A stretch of 64,000 bases of DNA from Kushneria konosiri (GTDB lineage Bacteria; Pseudomonadota; Gammaproteobacteria; Pseudomonadales; Halomonadaceae): positions 1,488,001 through 1,552,000 of the forward strand of contig NZ_CP021323.1 of NCBI RefSeq assembly GCF_002155145.1. Reading direction: 5' to 3'. This document shows, one piece after another, positions 42,960 to 52,559 of this stretch. Made by a program: the position numbers and the translations under genes. Each line of letters opens with the position of its first letter. Position 1 is the stretch's first letter. The notes beneath the pieces are model-generated. The model was not told the origin of the DNA and ran no database searches. It was given only the letters and a program-made list of their open reading frames with translations.

Positions 42960-44858
42960 ATGAAGCTGTTTGACGATATCCCCACCAAAAGACCGGCCAC
43001 GCCGCTGCTCGATCGTATCGAGGCGCCATCCGACCTGCGCAGTCTCGATGAGCAGCAACTGCTGCGTCTGGCCGACGAGCTCAGGGCCTATCTGCTCTAC
43101 AGCGTCGGCTGTACAGGGGGGCACTTTGGCGCCGGTCTTGGCGTCATCGAGCTGACCATTGCGCTGCACCAACAGTACAACACACCTCATGATCGGCTGG
43201 TCTGGGACGTGGGGCATCAGACCTATCCCCACAAGATTCTCACCGGCCGGCGCGAGGCGATGGGTTCCATGCGCCGCTACCAGGGGCTGGCGGCCTTCCC
43301 GCGCCGCGAGGAGTCACCCTATGACACCTTCGGCGTTGGCCACTCCAGCACCTCCATATCGGCGGCACTGGGCATGGCACTGGCAGCCCGTACCCGCGGC
43401 GACAATCGTCGTGTGTGTGCCGTGATCGGTGATGGTGCCCTGACCGCCGGCATGGCATTCGAGGCGCTGGCGCATGCCGGCCATGTCGATGCCAACATGC
43501 TGGTGGTGCTCAATGACAATGAGATGTCAATCTCGGAAAATGTCGGCGGCATGGCCACCTACCTGGCGCGCATCCTCAATAGCGGCCCCTATGTGGCCGC
43601 GCGCGAGGGCGGCAAGCGGGTGCTCTCACACCTGCCCGGCGCCCTCGATATCGCCCGGCGTACCGAAGAGCACGTCAAGGGCATGCTGACGCCTGCCACG
43701 CTCTTTGAAGAGATGGGCTTCAACTATGTCGGCCCCATCGACGGCCATGACCTGCCGCTTCTGATTCGCACCCTGCGCGATCTTAAAAACCGCAAGGGTC
43801 CGCAGTTTCTGCATATCGTCACCCGCAAGGGCAAGGGCTTCGAGCCGGCCGAAGGCGACCCGATCGGTTATCACGCCATCACCAAGCTCGAAAAGGAGAA
43901 GGTCGAGGCCCCCCCGGTACCTGCGCCGAAGAAGTTCAAGTTCTGCAACGTTTTCGGCCAGTGGCTGTGTGATAGCGCAAGCCTCGATCCGCGCCTGGTG
44001 GGCATTACGCCGGCCATGCGCGAAGGCTCCGACATGATTCGTTTTTCAAGGGAGTACCCGGATCGCTACTACGACGTGGCGATCGCCGAGCAGCATGCAG
44101 TGACGCTTGCCGCCGGTATGGCCTGTGAGGACGTCAAGCCGGTGGTAGCGATCTACTCCACCTTCCTGCAGCGTGGCTATGATCAGCTGATCCACGACGT
44201 CGCCGTGCAGGGGCTGGATGTCACCTTTGCCATCGACCGGGCCGGTCTGGTCGGCGAGGACGGCGCGACCCATCACGGCACGATGGACCTTTCCTATCTG
44301 CGCTGTGTGCCGGGCATGGTGATCATGGCGCCCAGTGATGAGCGAGAGTGCTATCGCATGCTGACCACGGCCTATCAGTACGAAGGCCCCGCGGCGGTAC
44401 GTTATCCGCGCGGTACCGGGCCGGGCACCGCCTTTGAGCCGGGGCTGGAGCCGCTTGAGATCGGCCGGGCCGATCTGCGCCGTGAAGGCCAAAAGGGCGA
44501 TCAGGGCGTAGCGCTGCTGGTTTTCGGCAGTCTGCTGACCCAGGCACTCGAGGTCGCCGAGCGTCTTGATGCCACGGTGTATGACATGCGCTTTGTGAAG
44601 CCGATGGACAGCGAAGCCGTGCTTGCCGCGGCCGATGCGCATGGTCTGATCGTGACGATCGAGGAGAACGTCATTGCCGGCGGAGCGGGCAGCGGTGTTG
44701 GCGAGTTGCTGGCCGCCTCGGATGTCCGCACGTCGCTTCTGCACCTTGGTATTCCCGATCATTTCATCGAGCACGGTACACCGGGTGAGCTGCTGGCCGA
44801 ATGCGGGCTGGATGCCGAGGGTATTGAAGCCTCTATTCGCCGCCGCCTGGGTCGCTGA
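42960..44858 (+). CDS. dxs: 1-deoxy-D-xylulose-5-phosphate synthase
   Basis: Dxs joins pyruvate and glyceraldehyde 3-phosphate with ThDP, the first step of the MEP isoprenoid route. The 632 residues carry [17 protein letters not shown] (about residue 46), [16 protein letters not shown] (about residue 128), the ThDP motif [19 protein letters not shown] ... LNDNEMSIS (about residues 150-190), and transketolase-domain marks [15 protein letters not shown] and [15 protein letters not shown] (about residue 425). Length is normal (E. coli 620). Together with ispA upstream it supplies prenyl chains for the ubi genes elsewhere in the window. Confidence 0.97.
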   Translation: MKLFDDIPTKRPATPLLDRIEAPSDLRSLDEQQLLRLADELRAYLLYSVGCTGGHFGAGLGVIELTIALHQQYNTPHDRLVWDVGHQTYPHKILTGRREAMGSMRRYQGLAAFPRREESPYDTFGVGHSSTSISAALGMALAARTRGDNRRVCAVIGDGALTAGMAFEALAHAGHVDANMLVVLNDNEMSISENVGGMATYLARILNSGPYVAAREGGKRVLSHLPGALDIARRTEEHVKGMLTPATLFEEMGFNYVGPIDGHDLPLLIRTLRDLKNRKGPQFLHIVTRKGKGFEPAEGDPIGYHAITKLEKEKVEAPPVPAPKKFKFCNVFGQWLCDSASLDPRLVGITPAMREGSDMIRFSREYPDRYYDVAIAEQHAVTLAAGMACEDVKPVVAIYSTFLQRGYDQLIHDVAVQGLDVTFAIDRAGLVGEDGATHHGTMDLSYLRCVPGMVIMAPSDERECYRMLTTAYQYEGPAAVRYPRGTGPGTAFEPGLEPLEIGRADLRREGQKGDQGVALLVFGSLLTQALEVAERLDATVYDMRFVKPMDSEAVLAAADAHGLIVTIEENVIAGGAGSGVGELLAASDVRTSLLHLGIPDHFIEHGTPGELLAECGLDAEGIEASIRRRLGR

Positions 44859-44890
44859 CTCTCTCAAACCAACGGACATAGAATCGACAC

Positions 44891-45652
44891 ATGCTGATTG
44901 TCATCTTTATTGCCGCCATGATCGGCTACGCCATCGGCCGACTGCCCGGGCTTCTGATCGGAGGCATTCTGGGCTACGCGCTGGTGCGCTGGCTGCGCGT
45001 CAAGCTGATCGGGAAGCTGGCCGAGCGCCAGACCCGCTTTCTTTCGGCCACCTTCTCGGTCATGGGCGCCATGAGCCGGGCCGATGGCGAGGTGTCCGAG
45101 CATGAGCGCCGCAGTGCCGAGGCGGTATTTGACCGGCTTAACCTCAATGGTGCCCAGCGTGACAAGGCGCGCGCCGATTTTGAGCGTGGTCAGCAAACAG
45201 GCTTTGATCTTGAGGCCGAGCTTGCCGGACTGCGCCAGATTGTGGGTGCGCAGCGCGGGTTGTTGCAGGTCTTTTTCCAGGTGCAGCTCGTGGCCATGGC
45301 CGCCGATGGCCGGGTCGAGCAGTCCGAGCGCGACATGCTGATGCGTGTGGCGCGGGGCCTTGGCTGTTCACAAGAGGAGATGGCACGTCTCGAGGCGATG
45401 CTCAACGCAGCGACCAGCGGTGGTGGGACTCAGGAGAGCGCCCAGCCGCTGGAAGAAGCCTACCGGGTGCTCGGCGTGTCGTCGGAAGCCACGGATGCCG
45501 AGGTCAAGCGGGCCTATCGCAAGCTCATGAGCCAGAATCACCCTGACAAGCTGGCCGGCAAGGGGATGCCTGACAGCATGCGGCGCATGGCGGAGCAACG
45601 CACCAGCGAAATCAGCAACGCCTATGAGCGCATCCAGCAGGCCCGCGGATAG
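44891..45652 (+). CDS. djlA: Co-chaperone DjlA (membrane J-domain protein)
   Basis: The 253 residues begin with a membrane helix rich in Gly (IGYAIGRLPGLLIGGILGYAL, about residues 10-30), then a TerB-like central domain (about 50-170, GAMSRADGEVSEHERRSAEA and AMAADGRVEQSERDML) and end with a J domain (about 185-250) with the DnaK-stimulating HPD in QNHPDKLAGKG. This is the type-III DjlA layout of E. coli (271). It acts with DnaK at the inner membrane. It follows dxs at 32 bases and may share its transcript. Confidence 0.94.
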   Translation: MLIVIFIAAMIGYAIGRLPGLLIGGILGYALVRWLRVKLIGKLAERQTRFLSATFSVMGAMSRADGEVSEHERRSAEAVFDRLNLNGAQRDKARADFERGQQTGFDLEAELAGLRQIVGAQRGLLQVFFQVQLVAMAADGRVEQSERDMLMRVARGLGCSQEEMARLEAMLNAATSGGGTQESAQPLEEAYRVLGVSSEATDAEVKRAYRKLMSQNHPDKLAGKGMPDSMRRMAEQRTSEISNAYERIQQARG

Positions 45653-45682
45653 CCATTATCCGGGGCCGTGCTGGAGGGGCAC

Positions 45683-46174
45683 TTACTCGGTGCTTTCGCG
45701 ATGGCGAATCTCGTGAAAGCGCTGCTCCATCTCGCGGCGCAGCTCGCGGCGTCTGAGCCCTGATTCAAAACGCTGACGCTCGACGTCGGTGGCGGGTTCG
45801 AGCTGGGGCACCTCGACCGACTTGCCGTCATCACCGACCGCCACCATGGTGAAGTAGCAGCTGTTGGTATGGCGGACCACGCCGGCGCGAATGTCCTCGG
45901 CAATCACCTTGATGCCGATCTCCATTGACGAGCGGCCGGTGTAGTTGACCGAGCCCAGAAAGGTCACCAGCTCGCCGACATGGATGGGCTGGCGAAACAT
46001 GACCTGATCCACCGACAGCGTCACCACGTAGTGACCGGCCCAGCGGCTGGCACAGGCGTAGGCCACTTCATCAAGATATTTCAGCAGCGTGCCGCCGTGA
46101 ACCTTGCCGGAAAAATTGGCCATGTTCGGCGTCATCAGGACGGTCATGGTGATCTGGTGGCGTGGTGTGTCCAT
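45683..46174 (-). CDS. Acyl-CoA thioesterase, hotdog fold (YciA-like)
   Basis: The 163 residues are a single hotdog domain: TVLMTPNMANFSGKVHGGTLLKYLDEVAYACASR (starting about residue 11, in two stretches), VDQVMFRQPIHVGELVTF (about residue 55) and SCYFTMVAV (about residue 104). The N-terminal half holds the GG-x-LL helix and the Asp of the active site used in YciA/BACH enzymes that release CoA from acyl-CoA. The last 40 residues are Arg/Glu-rich helix. Substrate chain length cannot be told. Convergent with djlA at 30 bases. Confidence 0.9.
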   Translation of the reverse strand: MDTPRHQITMTVLMTPNMANFSGKVHGGTLLKYLDEVAYACASRWAGHYVVTLSVDQVMFRQPIHVGELVTFLGSVNYTGRSSMEIGIKVIAEDIRAGVVRHTNSCYFTMVAVGDDGKSVEVPQLEPATDVERQRFESGLRRRELRREMEQRFHEIRHRESTE

Positions 46175-46287
46175 TCTCTCTCTCTTTTACGTTTTATTAT
46201 GGTCAGGCGCTCGACCTCGAGCATACCTCATCCCTTCCCGTTCGAGGGCGCTATCGCATGGCAAGCCGGTTTGCGATGAGCAAATGT

Positions 46288-46323
46288 GACATCGCCGCGA
46301 TCGAAATGGATCGCGGCGATGTC
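46288..46323. repeat. Perfect 15-bp inverted repeat
   Basis: GACATCGCCGCGATC and its complement are separated by 6 bases. The stem is perfect and GC-rich. No T-run longer than three follows on either strand, so it is only a weak terminator candidate for ribA (minus). It lies in the 243-bp gap between the thioesterase and ribA genes. Confidence 0.75.
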
Positions 46324-46416
46324 ATTTATCGGGGGAGATCATAAAAGCAGCTGTGGCAGGGCCTGAGCGTTCTTTTGAAAGGCATGCTCTGACACTGAAC
46401 GTTGGACGCCCCGGGC

Positions 46417-47049
46417 TTAGCCGCGCTCGCGGTCGACATTGCGAGCGAGTTCGAACTCTTCAAGGGCCATCATGTGGCCGAGCTTGCCGGCCTTGGTCGA
46501 CAGATACTGCTCGTTGTGGGCATTGAGGCCGGTGGTCAGCGGTACGCGCTCACTGATTTCGATGCCGGCGTTTTGCAGGGCGATAACCTTGCGCGGATTG
46601 TTGGTCATCAGCCGCAGCCGGTTAATGCCGAGCTTTTCCAGCATCGGAATGCAGATGTCGTAGCGCCGCATGTCGGCCTCAAAGCCCAGCGCCTCGTTGG
46701 CCTCGACCGTGTCGGCGCCGCCATCCTGAAGGTGATAGGCCCGGATCTTGTTCATGAGGCCAATGCCACGACCTTCCTGACGTAGATACAGCAGGGCACC
46801 GCGGCCTTCTTCGGCAATACGCTTGAGCGCAACCTGAAGCTGATAGCCGCAGTCGCAGCGCATTGAAAAGAGGGCGTCACCGGTCAGGCATTCGGAATGC
46901 ACGCGAGCCAGCACGGGCTCGCCATCGGCCACATCGCCCAGCGTGAGGACAACATGATCCTTGCCGGTTTCGTCATCTTCAAAACCATGCATGGTAAACG
47001 TGGCCCATGGCATGGGGAGACGCGAACTGGCGATAAATCTGATCGTCAC
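46417..47049 (-). CDS. ribA: GTP cyclohydrolase II
   Basis: RibA opens GTP to the pyrimidine precursor of riboflavin, releasing formate and pyrophosphate, with Zn. The 210 residues have the Zn cysteines in [20 protein letters not shown] (about residues 53-72), [18 protein letters not shown] (about residue 88) and the C-terminal [15 protein letters not shown] (about residue 143). It is the single-domain RibA type, not fused to RibB. Divergent from hemE with a 216-bp gap; no FMN riboswitch is seen there. Confidence 0.95.
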   Translation of the reverse strand: MTIRFIASSRLPMPWATFTMHGFEDDETGKDHVVLTLGDVADGEPVLARVHSECLTGDALFSMRCDCGYQLQVALKRIAEEGRGALLYLRQEGRGIGLMNKIRAYHLQDGGADTVEANEALGFEADMRRYDICIPMLEKLGINRLRLMTNNPRKVIALQNAGIEISERVPLTTGLNAHNEQYLSTKAGKLGHMMALEEFELARNVDRERG

Positions 47050-47265
47050 GGTAACCTCAATATTGTTGGCAAGCCGTCATGTTGACTGTAGAGGCTATCC
47101 TGGCAGCGCAGGTTGCATTTATCTACACGTGCCACGATGGTGCCCGGTGATGTCGGGGGGGGGCAAAGGACAGACCCTACATATTGCACCATGATGGGCT
47201 CTCCTGCAGCAGGACTGTCTGAGCTACAATGAAGCAACATTTTTTTGTCGGATGATCTTGTCTGC

Positions 47266-48330
47266 ATGACTCTTGAAAATGATCGCTTTTTGCGCGCTCT
47301 GGCGCGGCAGGACGTTGACCGTACACCGGTCTGGATGATGCGCCAGGCAGGCCGTTACCTTCCCGAATATCTCAGGGTTCGAAAGCAGGCCGGCAGCTTC
47401 ATGGACCTGTGCCGCAACCGCGACATGGCCTGTGAAGTGACCCTGCAGCCGCTGGAGCGCTTTGATCTGGATGCGGCCATCCTGTTTTCCGACATCCTCA
47501 CCATTCCCGATGCCATGGATCTGGGGCTTTACTTTGTGCAGGGCGAAGGGCCGATGTTCAAGCGTCCGGTCCGGGACGCTGCGGCAATCAATGCTCTGAA
47601 GGTGCCCGATGCCGATCGCGATCTCGATTACGTCATGAACGCGGTCTCGACGATCCGGCGCGAGCTCAACGGCCGTGTGCCGCTGATCGGCTTTTCGGGC
47701 AGCCCCTGGACGCTGGCGACCTATATGGTGGAAGGCGGTCCCAGCAAGGACTTTAGACACGTCAAGGGTCTGCTCTACGGCGACCCGGCCGCGCTGCACC
47801 AGCTGCTCGATACTCTGGCCACGGCCGTGACCGACTATCTCAACGCCCAGATTCGTGCCGGTGCCCAGGCGGTGCAGATCTTTGATACCTGGGGTGGGGC
47901 GCTATCGACGCCGGCCTACAAGACCTTCTCGCTGGCCTATATGGAAAAGATTGTGCGCGGTCTGATCCGTGAGCATGACGGGCGTCGAGTACCGGTGATC
48001 GTCTTTACCAAAAACGGCGGCCAGTGGCTTGAGAGCATCGCCGACATCGGTGCCGACGGCGTCGGACTGGACTGGACCACCGAAATGGGCGATGCCCGCG
48101 CCCGCGTGGGAGACAAGGTGGCGCTGCAGGGCAACCTTGATCCGTCGGCGCTGTTCGGCTCGCCGAAGGTCATTCGCGACGAGGTCGCGCGCATCCTGGA
48201 AAGCTATGGGCCGGGCAACGGTCACGTATTCAATCTGGGCCACGGCATTTCCCAGTTTACCCCGATCGAGAACGTGCAGGCCTTCATCGAGGCGTTACAT
48301 GAACTCAGCCCCCAGTACCACCGCGGATAG
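47266..48330 (+). CDS. hemE: Uroporphyrinogen decarboxylase
   Basis: HemE removes four carboxyl groups from uroporphyrinogen III to give coproporphyrinogen III in heme synthesis. The start at 47266 gives 354 residues, the same as E. coli. Marks: [15 protein letters not shown] (about residue 22), [17 protein letters not shown] with the catalytic Asp (about residue 77), [16 protein letters not shown] (about residue 143), FDTWGGALS and [11 protein letters not shown] near the end. The ribosome site is weak. Its last 32 bases overlap the start of the DCC gene. Confidence 0.96.
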   Translation: MTLENDRFLRALARQDVDRTPVWMMRQAGRYLPEYLRVRKQAGSFMDLCRNRDMACEVTLQPLERFDLDAAILFSDILTIPDAMDLGLYFVQGEGPMFKRPVRDAAAINALKVPDADRDLDYVMNAVSTIRRELNGRVPLIGFSGSPWTLATYMVEGGPSKDFRHVKGLLYGDPAALHQLLDTLATAVTDYLNAQIRAGAQAVQIFDTWGGALSTPAYKTFSLAYMEKIVRGLIREHDGRRVPVIVFTKNGGQWLESIADIGADGVGLDWTTEMGDARARVGDKVALQGNLDPSALFGSPKVIRDEVARILESYGPGNGHVFNLGHGISQFTPIENVQAFIEALHELSPQYHRG

Positions 48331-48832
48331 TTCCATAAAGGACAGTCCCCTCGCTGACAGGGGTGATACGTCTCCAGCGGACCCGGACTGGCCGGGTCAG
48401 CTGGTGGTCTTTGACGGCGACTGTCCACTGTGTCGCCGTGCGGTCCATTTTATTCTCGCGCATGAGGCGCGACCGATTACCGGGCTGGTGACCCTGCAAT
48501 CTGCGCTGGGACATCAACTGGGCGCGCATTTTGATCAGGATGCCGATGATCTGGACAGCATGTGGCTCATCCGGGACGGTATCCTTTATCGCGACAGCGA
48601 CGGGCTCTGGCGAACGGCGCAAGCCTTGACGCCGCCCTGGTCGGCGGCGGCCGGTCTGCGTTTCGTGCCAACGCCAGTGCGTGACGGCGTCTATCAGCTG
48701 GTGGGACGTTATCGCAAGCGGCTGGCCAGCGACCCTGGCATGGGCGGGTACGTTCAGTCGCGGCTTTTGAAGACTCTGACGGAGGCGCAGTGCGCTCGTC
48801 TTTCCCTGCCCATGACGCTGGCCGATGTCTGA
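48299..48832 (+). CDS. DCC family (DUF393) thiol-disulfide oxidoreductase-like protein
   Basis: The 177-residue protein has the DCC family signature [14 protein letters not shown] (about residue 40), LVTLQSALG and the C-terminal RYRKRLAS. The family has a thioredoxin-like Cys-x-x-Cys in the first motif and is annotated as a putative thiol-disulfide oxidoreductase; the biochemical role is not proven. The best start is ATG 48299, which has GAGGCG 6 bases upstream inside hemE and overlaps it by 32 bases, implying translational coupling. The first 30 residues are polar and unlike the family, so a later start is possible. Confidence 0.85.
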   Translation: MNSAPSTTADSSIKDSPLADRGDTSPADPDWPGQLVVFDGDCPLCRRAVHFILAHEARPITGLVTLQSALGHQLGAHFDQDADDLDSMWLIRDGILYRDSDGLWRTAQALTPPWSAAAGLRFVPTPVRDGVYQLVGRYRKRLASDPGMGGYVQSRLLKTLTEAQCARLSLPMTLADV

Positions 48833-48843
48833 TATTTCTGCTC

Positions 48844-48860
48844 GGCACCATTGTGGTGCG
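48844..48860. promoter_or_regulatory. NtrC-like binding site upstream of aapJ
   Basis: GGCACCATTGTGGTGCG contains the inverted repeat GCACCA-N3-TGGTGC, which equals the core of the enteric NtrC consensus TGCACCA-N3-TGGTGCA (only the outer base on each side differs). It lies about 130 bases upstream of the sigma-54 promoter at 48991, the normal enhancer distance. Confidence 0.75.
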
Positions 48861-48956
48861 CTGTTGTGGGCATCCGCACCGGATGATGGCGTTACGTGCT
48901 TCTGCTTGATCGAAGTGTCGGCAACAGGCTGACCGAAATCTCCTCACTTTTCCTTG

Positions 48957-48984
48957 AAAAACAGTGCTTCGGCGCTGTTTTTTT
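48957..48984 (+). terminator. Intrinsic terminator after hemE-DCC
   Basis: Stem AAAACAGTGC / GCGCTGTTTT (one G-T pair) with a TTCG loop, followed by a long T-run. Confidence 0.85.
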
Positions 48985-48990
48985 ACATTC

Positions 48991-49006
48991 TGGAACACTC
49001 CTTGCA
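48991..49006 (+). promoter_or_regulatory. Sigma-54 (RpoN) promoter of the aap operon
   Basis: TGGAACACTCCTTGCA matches the -24/-12 consensus TGGCAC-N5-TTGCA with one substitution and exact GG-GC spacing. It is 67 bases before the aapJ start and just after the upstream terminator. With the NtrC-like site it predicts induction under nitrogen limitation. Confidence 0.85.
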
Positions 49007-49072
49007 ACACCATCATGGACGTCACTGGCAGGTGCCATGACGTCGCATCATTCAACAACCCGGAGTGTTGCA

Positions 49073-50254
49073 ATGGACATGACAATAACAAAACCGTGGG
49101 CATGGGCATCAACCGCAGGGCTTTTGGCGATCGCTACGCTGGCGCCATCGACCTCCCATGGTGCCACGCTGGATGATGTGAAAAGTCGTGGCCAGCTGCG
49201 CTGCGGCGTCAGTGACGGGCTGGCAGGTTTTTCCTCGCCCAACGCTCAGGGGCAGTGGCAGGGTATCGATGTCGATGTCTGTCGCGCCGTGGCCACGGCG
49301 GTACTGGGAGACCCCGGCAAGGTCACCTTTGCCCCGCTGACCGCCAAGGAGCGTTTTACCGCCCTGCAGTCCGGTGAGGTCGATCTGCTCTCGCGCAACA
49401 CCACCTGGACGGCCTCGCGCGATAACTCGATGGGACTGACCTTTGCCGGCGTCACCTTCTATGACGGTCAGGGCATGATGGTGAACAAGGATCTTGGCAT
49501 CTCGAGTGCCAAGGAACTGGATGGTGCCTCGGTCTGTGTTTCTGCCGGTACCACCACGGAACTCAATCTGGCCGATTACTTCCGCGCCAACGACATGACC
49601 TATAACGCGGTCAGCTTCGATGAAGCCGATCAGACCGCCGCCGGCTTCGACAGCGGACGCTGTGACGTGCTGACGTCTGATTCTTCCCAGCTGGCGGCGC
49701 TGAGGTTGCAGCTGTCCGACCCGACAAGCGCCGTGATCCTGCCTGAGCGGATCTCCAAGGAACCGCTGGGTCCGGTGGTGCGCCAGGGGGACGAGCAGTG
49801 GATGAAGGTGGTGCGCTGGACGCTCTACGCCATGCTCAATGCCGAGGAGTCCGGTATTACCAGTGCCAACGTTGATCAGATGCGCGATACGCCCAAATCT
49901 CCCGACGATGCCCGTCTGCTGGGCAAGGATGGTAACTTCGGCGAGCAGATGGGGCTGTCCAACGACTGGGCCTACAACATCATCAAGCAGGTCGGCAATT
50001 ACGGTGAAATCTTTGAGCGCAACGTCGGCAAGGGCTCGCCTCTTGAGCTTGATCGCGGCGAAAACGCGCTGTGGACCGAGGGGGGCTTCAATACGGCATG
50101 CCGGTGCGGTAGGGCGAACGCCACGCGCAAAGGCGCGTTGTCCTTGACGCAGGGCCGGCCTTTGAGGCCGGCCATCACGGCTTTGGAGACTACTGCTCAT
50201 GTTGCGTCCCTCCACATCCATTCCACGTCGCAGTCGCGGACCGCTGTGGCGTGA
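49073..50254 (+). CDS. aapJ: General L-amino-acid ABC transporter, periplasmic binding protein (3' frameshift)
   Basis: The binding protein of the AapJQMP importer. The start at 49073 (GGAG 7 bases upstream) gives a signal peptide ending SHG-A (about residue 28). Family marks: RGQLRCGVSDGLAGFSSPN (about residue 38), LSRNTTWTASRDNSMGL, VCVSAGTTTELNLADYF. At the 3' end the frame turns from the family ending: after NALWTEGG the sequence reads FNTACRCGR and runs on, overlapping aapQ by 56 bases. Adding one G to the G6 run at 50080-50085 restores WTEGGLQYGMPVR and a TAG stop at 50110-50112. So either a real one-base deletion or a sequencing error in the homopolymer. As read, 393 residues; corrected, about 346. 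Confidence 0.88.
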   Translation: MDMTITKPWAWASTAGLLAIATLAPSTSHGATLDDVKSRGQLRCGVSDGLAGFSSPNAQGQWQGIDVDVCRAVATAVLGDPGKVTFAPLTAKERFTALQSGEVDLLSRNTTWTASRDNSMGLTFAGVTFYDGQGMMVNKDLGISSAKELDGASVCVSAGTTTELNLADYFRANDMTYNAVSFDEADQTAAGFDSGRCDVLTSDSSQLAALRLQLSDPTSAVILPERISKEPLGPVVRQGDEQWMKVVRWTLYAMLNAEESGITSANVDQMRDTPKSPDDARLLGKDGNFGEQMGLSNDWAYNIIKQVGNYGEIFERNVGKGSPLELDRGENALWTEGGFNTACRCGRANATRKGALSLTQGRPLRPAITALETTAHVASLHIHSTSQSRTAVA

Positions 50255-51392
50255 CCCGGCGGTACGTGCCCTGTTTTTTCAGGGACTGCTGCTGGCGACC
50301 GTGCTGGGCATCATCGCCTTTCTGGTGCACAACGCCATGGCGAACCTGGATGCCCGAGGCATTCGCACCGGTTTCGGGTTTCTCGACCATCGGGCCGGAT
50401 TTTCGATTTCCCAGACCCTGATCGACTATTCCAGCAACGTCAGCACCTATGGGCGTACCTTCCTGGTGGGGCTTGCCAATACGCTGCTGGTCTCGGCGCT
50501 GGGGATTGTCGCCGCCACGATCATCGGTTTTCTGGTCGGGCTGGCGCGATTGTCGCCCAATTGGCTGCTGGCCCGGCTGGCCGGGGCCTATGTCGAGATC
50601 TTTCGCAATATTCCGCTGCTGTTGCAGATTCTGTTCTGGTATTTCGCCGTATTGCGCGCGCTGCCTTCACCGCGCCAGAGCATTACGGTGTTTGACAGTT
50701 TCTTTCTCAATGTCCGCGGCCTTGTCATGCCCGCGCCCGAGACACAGCCCGGTTTTGCGGCCACACCGATTGCGCTGGGGGTGGCAATCCTTGCGGTCAT
50801 CGCACTGGTGATTCTGGCCCGGCGGCGGCAGGCGGCGACAGGGGCGCAGTGGCCGGTACTGCCCCTGAGCCTAGCGCTTCTGATCGCCCTGCCACTCGCG
50901 GTGTTCTGGGCGACCGGGTCGCCACTGTCCTGGTCAGTGCCGGAGCTTTCCGGTTTCAACTTCCGGGGTGGCATGCAGGTGCTGCCGGAGCTGGTCGCCC
51001 TTTGGGTCGCGCTATCGATCTACACCGCGGCCTTTATTGCCGAGATCGTGCGCTCGGGGATTCAGTCCGTGCCGCGTGGCCAGACCGAGGCGGCGCGTTC
51101 GCTGTCACTGCCGGGCGGTCTGACCCTTCGTCGCATCGTCATTCCCCAGGCCATGCGGGTGATGGTGCCGCAGGTCACCAGTCAGTATCTCAACCTGATC
51201 AAGAATTCATCACTGGCCACGGCCATCGGTTATCCCGATCTGGTCGCAGTCTTTGCCGGCACCACGCTCAACCAGACCGGTCAGGCGATTGAGGTCATGA
51301 CCATGACGATGCTGGTCTATCTGAGCATTTCGCTGGTCGTGTCGGCGCTGATGAATCTCTATAACGCGCGCATGTCGCTCAAGGAGCGTTGA
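50199..51392 (+). CDS. aapQ: General L-amino-acid ABC transporter permease AapQ
   Basis: A 397-residue permease of the HisM/polar amino-acid family with about 8 hydrophobic segments. An N-terminal helix (about residues 28-45) precedes the ABC permease core: FLVGLANTLLVSALGIVAAT (about residue 89), YVEIFRNIPLLLQILFWYFA (about residue 131), and the EAA loop EAARSLSLPGGLTLRRIVIPQA (starting about residue 305). The large insert between membrane segments (about 160-230) is typical of AapQ. It is partner to AapM. Its start lies inside the extended aapJ frame but 87 bases after the corrected aapJ stop. Confidence 0.94.
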   Translation: MLRPSTSIPRRSRGPLWRDPAVRALFFQGLLLATVLGIIAFLVHNAMANLDARGIRTGFGFLDHRAGFSISQTLIDYSSNVSTYGRTFLVGLANTLLVSALGIVAATIIGFLVGLARLSPNWLLARLAGAYVEIFRNIPLLLQILFWYFAVLRALPSPRQSITVFDSFFLNVRGLVMPAPETQPGFAATPIALGVAILAVIALVILARRRQAATGAQWPVLPLSLALLIALPLAVFWATGSPLSWSVPELSGFNFRGGMQVLPELVALWVALSIYTAAFIAEIVRSGIQSVPRGQTEAARSLSLPGGLTLRRIVIPQAMRVMVPQVTSQYLNLIKNSSLATAIGYPDLVAVFAGTTLNQTGQAIEVMTMTMLVYLSISLVVSALMNLYNARMSLKER

Positions 51393-51393
51393 G

Positions 51394-52506
51394 ATGGCCA
51401 TGTCTTCTGACAGTGAAGAGAAACTTGTCGCCTCGCGCCCACCGCCCACACCACAGGGCGGGCCCGTGTACTGGCTGCGTACGCGGCTTTTCTCGGGACC
51501 GATCAACACCGTGGTGTCGATCGTGACGCTTTTGCTGATCGTGCGCCTGGTCTGGCCGGTCATTGACTGGGCGCTGATCGAGGCCGACTGGGTGGGCAGT
51601 TCGCGCGCCGATTGCACCGGTGACGGGGCCTGCTGGGTGTTCATTTCCACGCGCTGGAGCCAGATTATCTATGGCTTTTATCCGGTGGCCGAGCGCTGGC
51701 GGGTGGATATCGTGCTGGGGCTTTTCTTTGCCCTGATCGCCTGGCTGGTCATCCCGCGTCTGCCGGGCAAAAGGGTGGCGGCACTGATGGCGCTGGTCGG
51801 CCTGCCGATCATTGCCTGGATACTGCTGCTGGGCGGCGTGTTCGGGTTGGCTCATGTGCCAACGCGGGCCTGGGGCGGGCTGATGCTGACCCTGACCATT
51901 GCCGCGGTCGGCATCGTGGGCTCGCTGCCGCTGGGGGTCGTGCTGGCGCTGGGACGGCGCTCGAAAATGCCGCTGGTTCGGGCCATCTGCGTCGTCTTCA
52001 TCGAGTTCTGGCGTGGGGTGCCATTGATTACGGTGCTGTTCATGTCCTCGGTCATGCTGCCGCTGTTCGTACCGGCCGAGGTGGAGTTCGACAAGCTACT
52101 GCGAGCGCTGATCGGCATCATGCTGTTCTGGAGTGCCTATATGGCAGAGGTGGTGCGCAGCGGACTGCAGGCCATCGACAAGGGACAGGGGGAGGCCGGT
52201 GCCGCTCTGGGGCTGGGCTACTGGCTGCGCATGCGGCTGATCATTCTGCCCCAGGCGTTAAAGCTGGTCATTCCCGGCATCGTCAATACCTTCATTGCGT
52301 TGTTCAAGGACACCTCACTGGTGCTGATCATCGGGCTTTTCGACGTGTTGTCGATCATTCAGGCCGGGCTGACCGATAGCGACTGGCTGGGCTTTGCCAT
52401 CGAGGGCTACGTCTTCGCAGCGCTGGTGTTCTGGGTCTTCTGCTTTGGCATGTCGCGTTATAGCCAGATCATCGAGCGCCGTCTCGACAAGGGCTATCAG
52501 CGTTAA
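51394..52506 (+). CDS. aapM: General L-amino-acid ABC transporter permease AapM
   Basis: The second membrane subunit, 370 residues, with an N-terminal hydrophobic pair, a periplasmic loop containing paired Cys ([14 protein letters not shown], about residue 69) and the permease core: [20 protein letters not shown] (about residue 163), [16 protein letters not shown] and the EAA loop [23 protein letters not shown] (start about residue 265). It starts one base after the aapQ stop codon. With AapQ it forms the heterodimeric pore driven by AapP. Confidence 0.94.
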   Translation: MAMSSDSEEKLVASRPPPTPQGGPVYWLRTRLFSGPINTVVSIVTLLLIVRLVWPVIDWALIEADWVGSSRADCTGDGACWVFISTRWSQIIYGFYPVAERWRVDIVLGLFFALIAWLVIPRLPGKRVAALMALVGLPIIAWILLLGGVFGLAHVPTRAWGGLMLTLTIAAVGIVGSLPLGVVLALGRRSKMPLVRAICVVFIEFWRGVPLITVLFMSSVMLPLFVPAEVEFDKLLRALIGIMLFWSAYMAEVVRSGLQAIDKGQGEAGAALGLGYWLRMRLIILPQALKLVIPGIVNTFIALFKDTSLVLIIGLFDVLSIIQAGLTDSDWLGFAIEGYVFAALVFWVFCFGMSRYSQIIERRLDKGYQR

Positions 52507-52559
52507 CAGCAATCACCATCATCACGGCACGGGCGTGTCGTGGTTCAGGAGTGTCTGTC

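Noticed and set aside
41766..43232. Long minus-strand open frame opposite ispA and the start of dxs
   Set aside because: Antisense to two unmistakable enzymes; composition is His/Gln/Arg-rich as expected for the complementary strand.
52511..52525. Run of CAC/CAT codons between aapM and aapP resembling a His tag
   Set aside because: Not in a translated frame with start and stop of its own; chance sequence, not a vector trace.
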